Positions 62,801 to 64,000 of a DNA stretch of 64,000 nucleotides are shown here, one piece after another; within the stretch, counting starts at the first letter, position 1; every line of letters begins with the position of its first letter. Both the position numbers and the translations under genes were made by a program. The notes under the pieces are model-generated. The model ran no database searches and was not told the origin of the DNA. It was given only the letters and a program-made list of their open reading frames with translations. The stretch is from Crossaster papposus (Eukaryota > Echinodermata > Asteroidea > Velatida > Solasteridae), in contig JBAIAA010000120.1 of the NCBI GenBank assembly GCA_037893245.1, forward strand, positions 1,488,001 to 1,552,000. Direction: 5' to 3'.

Positions 62801-63770
62801 TTGGCAGAGTTTACCTATATTGTCTGTCATTTCAATACTATGCAATTTTGGAACCACCTGGAATCTATGCAATCCATCTCTGGCAGGTTTTAACGCTGAC
62901 AACTTTAGCTGGAGCTCTTACTTAAAGATGACCAAGTCACAAGCCGCACCAAAGACGCTCTTCAAAAGCTATGAAAACGTAAGAAACGGGCTCCGCAAAT
63001 GCCCCACTCAATCAGTTTTAAAATTGCATTTCCTAGGTGAAAATACCAGTTAAAACCAGTTCAACTGGAAATTTGTGACTGGTTTTGAACTGGTTTTACT
63101 GATTTTGAGCTGGTTAAACCAGTTCAAACCAGTCGGAAATGGTGAGTTCAATTGTTACTAGTAAAACCAGTAATCCCAGTTAAACTGGTTTTACTGATTT
63201 TGAACCGGTTCAAAACCTGTCTAAAACCAGTCAGCAATTTACAGTTTAATTGTTACCAGTTTAAACCAGTTATCTCAGTTTGCGGTTAAACTGGTACAAA
63301 AACTAGTTACACTGTTTCAAAACCAGTTATCTCAGTTTGCGGTTAAACTGGTACAAAAACTAGTTACACTGTTTCAAAACCAGTTATATCAGTACAAATT
63401 CACATTAGTAATGTCCAGTTCATTTGTTACCAGTTGTTACCAGTTGATAACTCAGTTGGACTGGTTCAACTGAAAAGATTCCGTAGGAAAAGGAAAACGT
63501 CTCTGAATCTTTATCCAGTTTCTGCTCCTCTTCCCTAGGATTGCCTGACTCCGCAGGGATTCCGCAAAGGAATGAAATTGGAGGCCATCGACAAGAAGAA
63601 CCCGTCTCTCATCTGCGTTGCCACGGTGACTGACATCATGGAGAGTCGTTTCCTGATCCATTTTGACGCGTGGGAGGATATGTACGACTACTGGTGCGAT
63701 TCGTCCTCGCCTTACATCCATCCAGTCGGATGGTGTGAGGAGAACGGGAAAATCTTGTCACCGCCAAACG
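56611..63770 (+). CDS. L3MBTL: L3MBTL-like MBT-repeat chromatin reader (5' part; continues past the window)
   Basis: Coding exons: 56611-56812, 57176-57474, 57850-58030, 58273-58405, 59300-59402, 59591-59666, 60166-60245, 60808-61042, 62887-62978, 63539-63770. The joined frame is open for 544 codons. Domain order: Glu-rich disordered N-terminus (1-150), a WNEDGIGALPGS block leading to FKMNEFGVLELI, an FCS-type zinc finger (Cys 242, 245, 261, 265), a Lys-rich linker, MBT1 (about 332-437) and MBT2 (about 438-545). MBT proteins bind mono- and dimethyl-lysine on histones and compact chromatin in the nucleus. In MBT2 the acidic residue (Asp 485, EAIDKKNPS) and cage aromatics (Phe 509, Trp 512, Tyr 516 in FDAWEDMY) match the functional pocket of human L3MBTL1. 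MBT3, the C2HC finger and the SAM domain would lie beyond 64000. Whether it is closer to L3MBTL1, 3 or 4 is not decidable here. Confidence 0.92.
57176..57474 (+). CDS. L3MBTL: L3MBTL-like exon: acidic disordered region
   Basis: Acceptor TTTGTTTCATAG. It encodes DPPVIPNVGAEKQSS, Pro/Glu-rich text and a Glu run, ending MECIEWNEDGIGALPGSDMK. WxDGIGxLPGS is a recognisable block before the FCS finger in L3MBTL proteins. Donor GTAAGAAA, phase 0. Confidence 0.85.
57850..58030 (+). CDS. L3MBTL: L3MBTL-like exon: NEFG block and Ser/Thr/Pro linker
   Basis: The exon encodes FKMNEFGVLELIMETD, continuing the preceding conserved block, then a Ser/Pro/Thr-rich linker (PSPSPSLTPTPASEAESD). Acceptor TATTCTTCAG; donor GTAAGGAG, phase 1. 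Confidence 0.85.
58273..58405 (+). CDS. L3MBTL: L3MBTL-like exon: FCS-type zinc finger
   Basis: The exon encodes CVCEQCLKEGPITQFCKSGR and FCSQSCVGAYAS: CxxC, then FCS-xx-C, the FCS finger seen in Polycomb-group and MBT proteins, thought to bind RNA. The acceptor is at CTTGCATAAG because the alternative CTTCAG eight bases downstream would break the frame. Donor GTAAGTAA. Confidence 0.88.
58437..58681 (+). mobile_element. hAT-like MITE, perfect 8-bp TSD
   Basis: CAGGGATGTAGTCGAGTCCA at the left, GACTCGACTACAACCCTG at the right, and octamer GTTCCTTC on both sides (58429-58436 and 58682-58689). It sits 31 bp downstream of the FCS exon donor. Confidence 0.9.
59300..59402 (+). CDS. L3MBTL: L3MBTL-like exon: basic linker
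   Basis: The exon encodes KQGSLRKDSEKKKSS and MMLKKKVGRKPKSPGPESK. It is Lys-rich with an RKPKSPGP stretch reminiscent of an AT-hook-like or nuclear localisation segment. Acceptor TTGCTCTCCAG; donor GTAAAATG. Confidence 0.85.
59471..59560 (+). mobile_element. TAGGATACACCATT-family MITE fragment (left end)
   Basis: AAAGGTAGTATACCACGTTT, then TGTATTTTATAGCAAGTATT, gives the left-end text of the family; the right inverted repeat is absent before the next exon. ATGGATTAGGGGTTTTGTAT recurs at 61851, inside another short fragment. Confidence 0.5.
59591..59666 (+). CDS. L3MBTL: L3MBTL-like exon: linker before MBT1
   Basis: The exon encodes AHLHGDLKMTINIKGIDKSP and VPNRPG. It is a 76-nt exon, phase 0 in and phase 1 out, between good splice sites (GATAACAG / GTAAAGAT). 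Confidence 0.82.
59883..60091 (+). mobile_element. CCCAATTT-family MITE, left part
   Basis: GGGGCCAAATTCATAAACAT then TTAGCACAAAAAAGTCTTGC, ACCAGCTGAATACC and TTTTCATGCTAAGCAAATTT match the copy at 15957-16199, but the right terminal repeat is missing. Confidence 0.6.
60166..60245 (+). CDS. L3MBTL: L3MBTL-like exon: N-terminal arm of MBT1
   Basis: The exon encodes GKKKGFMWSTYLQQERAMAS plus PAKYFRD. The W-x-x-YL...A.P..F motif is the extended arm that starts each MBT repeat. Acceptor TTCTGTCACAG; donor GTAAAAAT. Confidence 0.9.
60300..60760 (+). repeat. 12-13-bp minisatellite (CCCAGAAACCAAT / CCACT)
   Basis: About 36 imperfect units such as CCCAGAAACCAATC and CCCAGAAACCACTC occupy most of the intron between the MBT1 arm and core exons. 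ORFs on both strands here are repeat artefacts. Confidence 0.9.
60808..61042 (+). CDS. L3MBTL: L3MBTL-like exon: MBT1 core
   Basis: The exon encodes NNFKVGMKLEGIDPKHPSLL, CVLTVAEVRGYRIRLHFDGY, SECYDFWVNADSLDIQPAGW and CEKTNHKLQYPKG, very close to MBT1 of L3MBTL1/3/4. Acceptor TATTATCCACAG; donor GTAAGTCA. Confidence 0.96.
61884..62026 (-). mobile_element. tRNA-derived SINE, family A
   Basis: On the minus strand the head GGGCAAGATAGCTCAGTTGG with TAGAGC is a clear tRNA D-arm/A-box, followed by GGAGGTCGCAGGTTTATGTC (degraded B-box) and the same body as 5964-6108. Confidence 0.75.
62645..62785. repeat. Fold-back unit with internal 65-bp direct duplication
   Basis: CCCCAGCTTCATCTCCG at the left mirrors CGGAGCCTAAGCTGGGG at the right. 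Inside, GGCTTTGTTCATGCACTTTG followed by CAATGGTGATGGAG occurs twice. A decayed relative with the same ends (CTGGGGTTTGGAAAACGACC) lies near 3841-3925. Confidence 0.7.
62887..62978 (+). CDS. L3MBTL: L3MBTL-like exon: MBT2 N-terminal arm
   Basis: The exon encodes GFNADNFSWSSYLKMTKSQA and APKTLFKSYEN, matching the F.W..YL....A.AP..LF arm of L3MBTL MBT2. Acceptor CATCTCTGGCAG; donor GTAAGAAA. Confidence 0.94.
63040..63480. repeat. AAACCAGTT / AACTGGTTT self-complementary array
   Basis: More than twenty copies of ACCAGTT and its inverse AACTGGT are interspersed through about 440 bp. They include a direct duplication of TTATCTCAGTTTGCGGTTAA (63270 and 63331). The array can form extensive secondary structure directly upstream of the MBT2 core exon. 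Confidence 0.85.
63539..63770 (+). CDS. L3MBTL: L3MBTL-like exon: MBT2 core with methyl-lysine pocket
   Basis: The exon encodes GFRKGMKLEAIDKKNPSLIC, VATVTDIMESRFLIHFDAW and EDMYDYWCDSSSPYIHPVGW. The Asp of AIDKK (63590-63592) and the aromatic trio F, W, Y of FDAWEDMY (from 63662) are in the positions that form the L3MBTL1 mono/dimethyl-lysine cage. Acceptor CTTCCCTAG; donor GTAATGGT. The next exon lies outside the window. Confidence 0.96.
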
Positions 63771-63848
63771 GTAATGGTTCTTTCTTGAGTTTCAGGATCC
63801 TAAAAAATGTAGAATGTAGAATCATCGTGAGACTAGGTGGCCTGTGTT

Positions 63849-64000
63849 GTCAGGTTGGCGTAGCGGTTCTTTGCTCGCCTTCCACCGCTGTGACCCGGGT
63901 TCGAATCCCGCCTGGGCCAATATGTGAATTGGGTTTTCAGTTCCTGCCTGGTTCTATTGGTTTTCCCCAGGTTATTCTTCTGGGGGTTTTCCTCCCACCT
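63849..64000 (+). mobile_element. tRNA-derived SINE, family B (cut by window end)
   Basis: The head GTCAGGTTGGCGTAGCGGTT and B-box GACCCGGGTTCGAATCCCGC are the cleanest in the window. The body GGGGTTTTCCTCCCACCT reaches the last base. Confidence 0.8.

Larger units (their letters stand above)
61043..62886. other. L3MBTL-like intron between MBT1 and MBT2
   Basis: It contains a MITE scrap near 61851, SINE-A (61884-62026) and a fold-back duplication (62645-62785). No further exon was recognised. Confidence 0.65.

Overview
This window is animal nuclear DNA. Its coding sequence is spread over small exons with canonical GT-AG introns of 0.1 to 4 kb. Three genes are supported by families found across Metazoa: a MYT1/ST18-type C2HC zinc-finger transcription factor, a PCMTD-type isoaspartyl-methyltransferase-like SOCS-box protein, and an L3MBTL-type MBT-repeat chromatin reader. 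The short introns, dense MITEs, tRNA-derived SINEs, poly-G/poly-C tracts and AT-rich intergenic DNA suggest a marine invertebrate deuterostome, most likely an echinoderm. That placement is inference; nothing here fixes the species.

Layout. 1-4185 is repeat-rich DNA lacking a recognised exon (LINE remnant, MITEs). 4186-29660 (+) holds 17 coding exons of the MYT1 orthologue. They run from an N-terminal peptide through seven C2HC fingers, an acidic region after finger 1, the central MYT1 domain and a C-terminal coiled coil to a stop at 29658-29660. The initiator Met exon lies upstream and was not found. The summed exons give 1440 codons in one unbroken frame. 29661-36590 is the 3' gap, with one orphan open exon on the minus strand. 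36591-40983 (-) is a complete six-exon PCMTD gene of 649 codons, facing MYT1 tail to tail, with a probable 5' UTR exon near 41.6 kb and a CRE palindrome just beyond it. 41.7-51.9 kb is intergenic. 51.9-64 kb (+) is the 5' part of an L3MBTL-like gene: a possible untranslated exon at 51.9 kb, then ten coding exons from 56611 covering an acidic N-terminus, an FCS-type zinc finger and MBT repeats 1 and 2. It runs off the window end.

How the genes relate. MYT1 proteins recruit co-repressors in neural differentiation, L3MBTL proteins compact chromatin through mono/dimethyl-lysine, and PCMTD proteins are Elongin-BC/Cullin-5 receptors. They need not act together, but MYT1/ST18 and PCMTD1/2 are also neighbours in vertebrates (from memory), so the linkage looks ancient.

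Most of the remaining sequence is non-autonomous mobile DNA. It includes a hAT-like MITE family with perfect 8-bp target duplications, one copy of which has grown a roughly 55-unit 12-bp minisatellite. There is also a TTAACCAGTTCG family, a TAGGATACACCATT family and a CCCAATTTCATGG family, with a three-deep nest at 22.6-23.35 kb, plus three tRNA-derived SINE families. The long ORFs over the minisatellites and poly-G tracts are artefacts.
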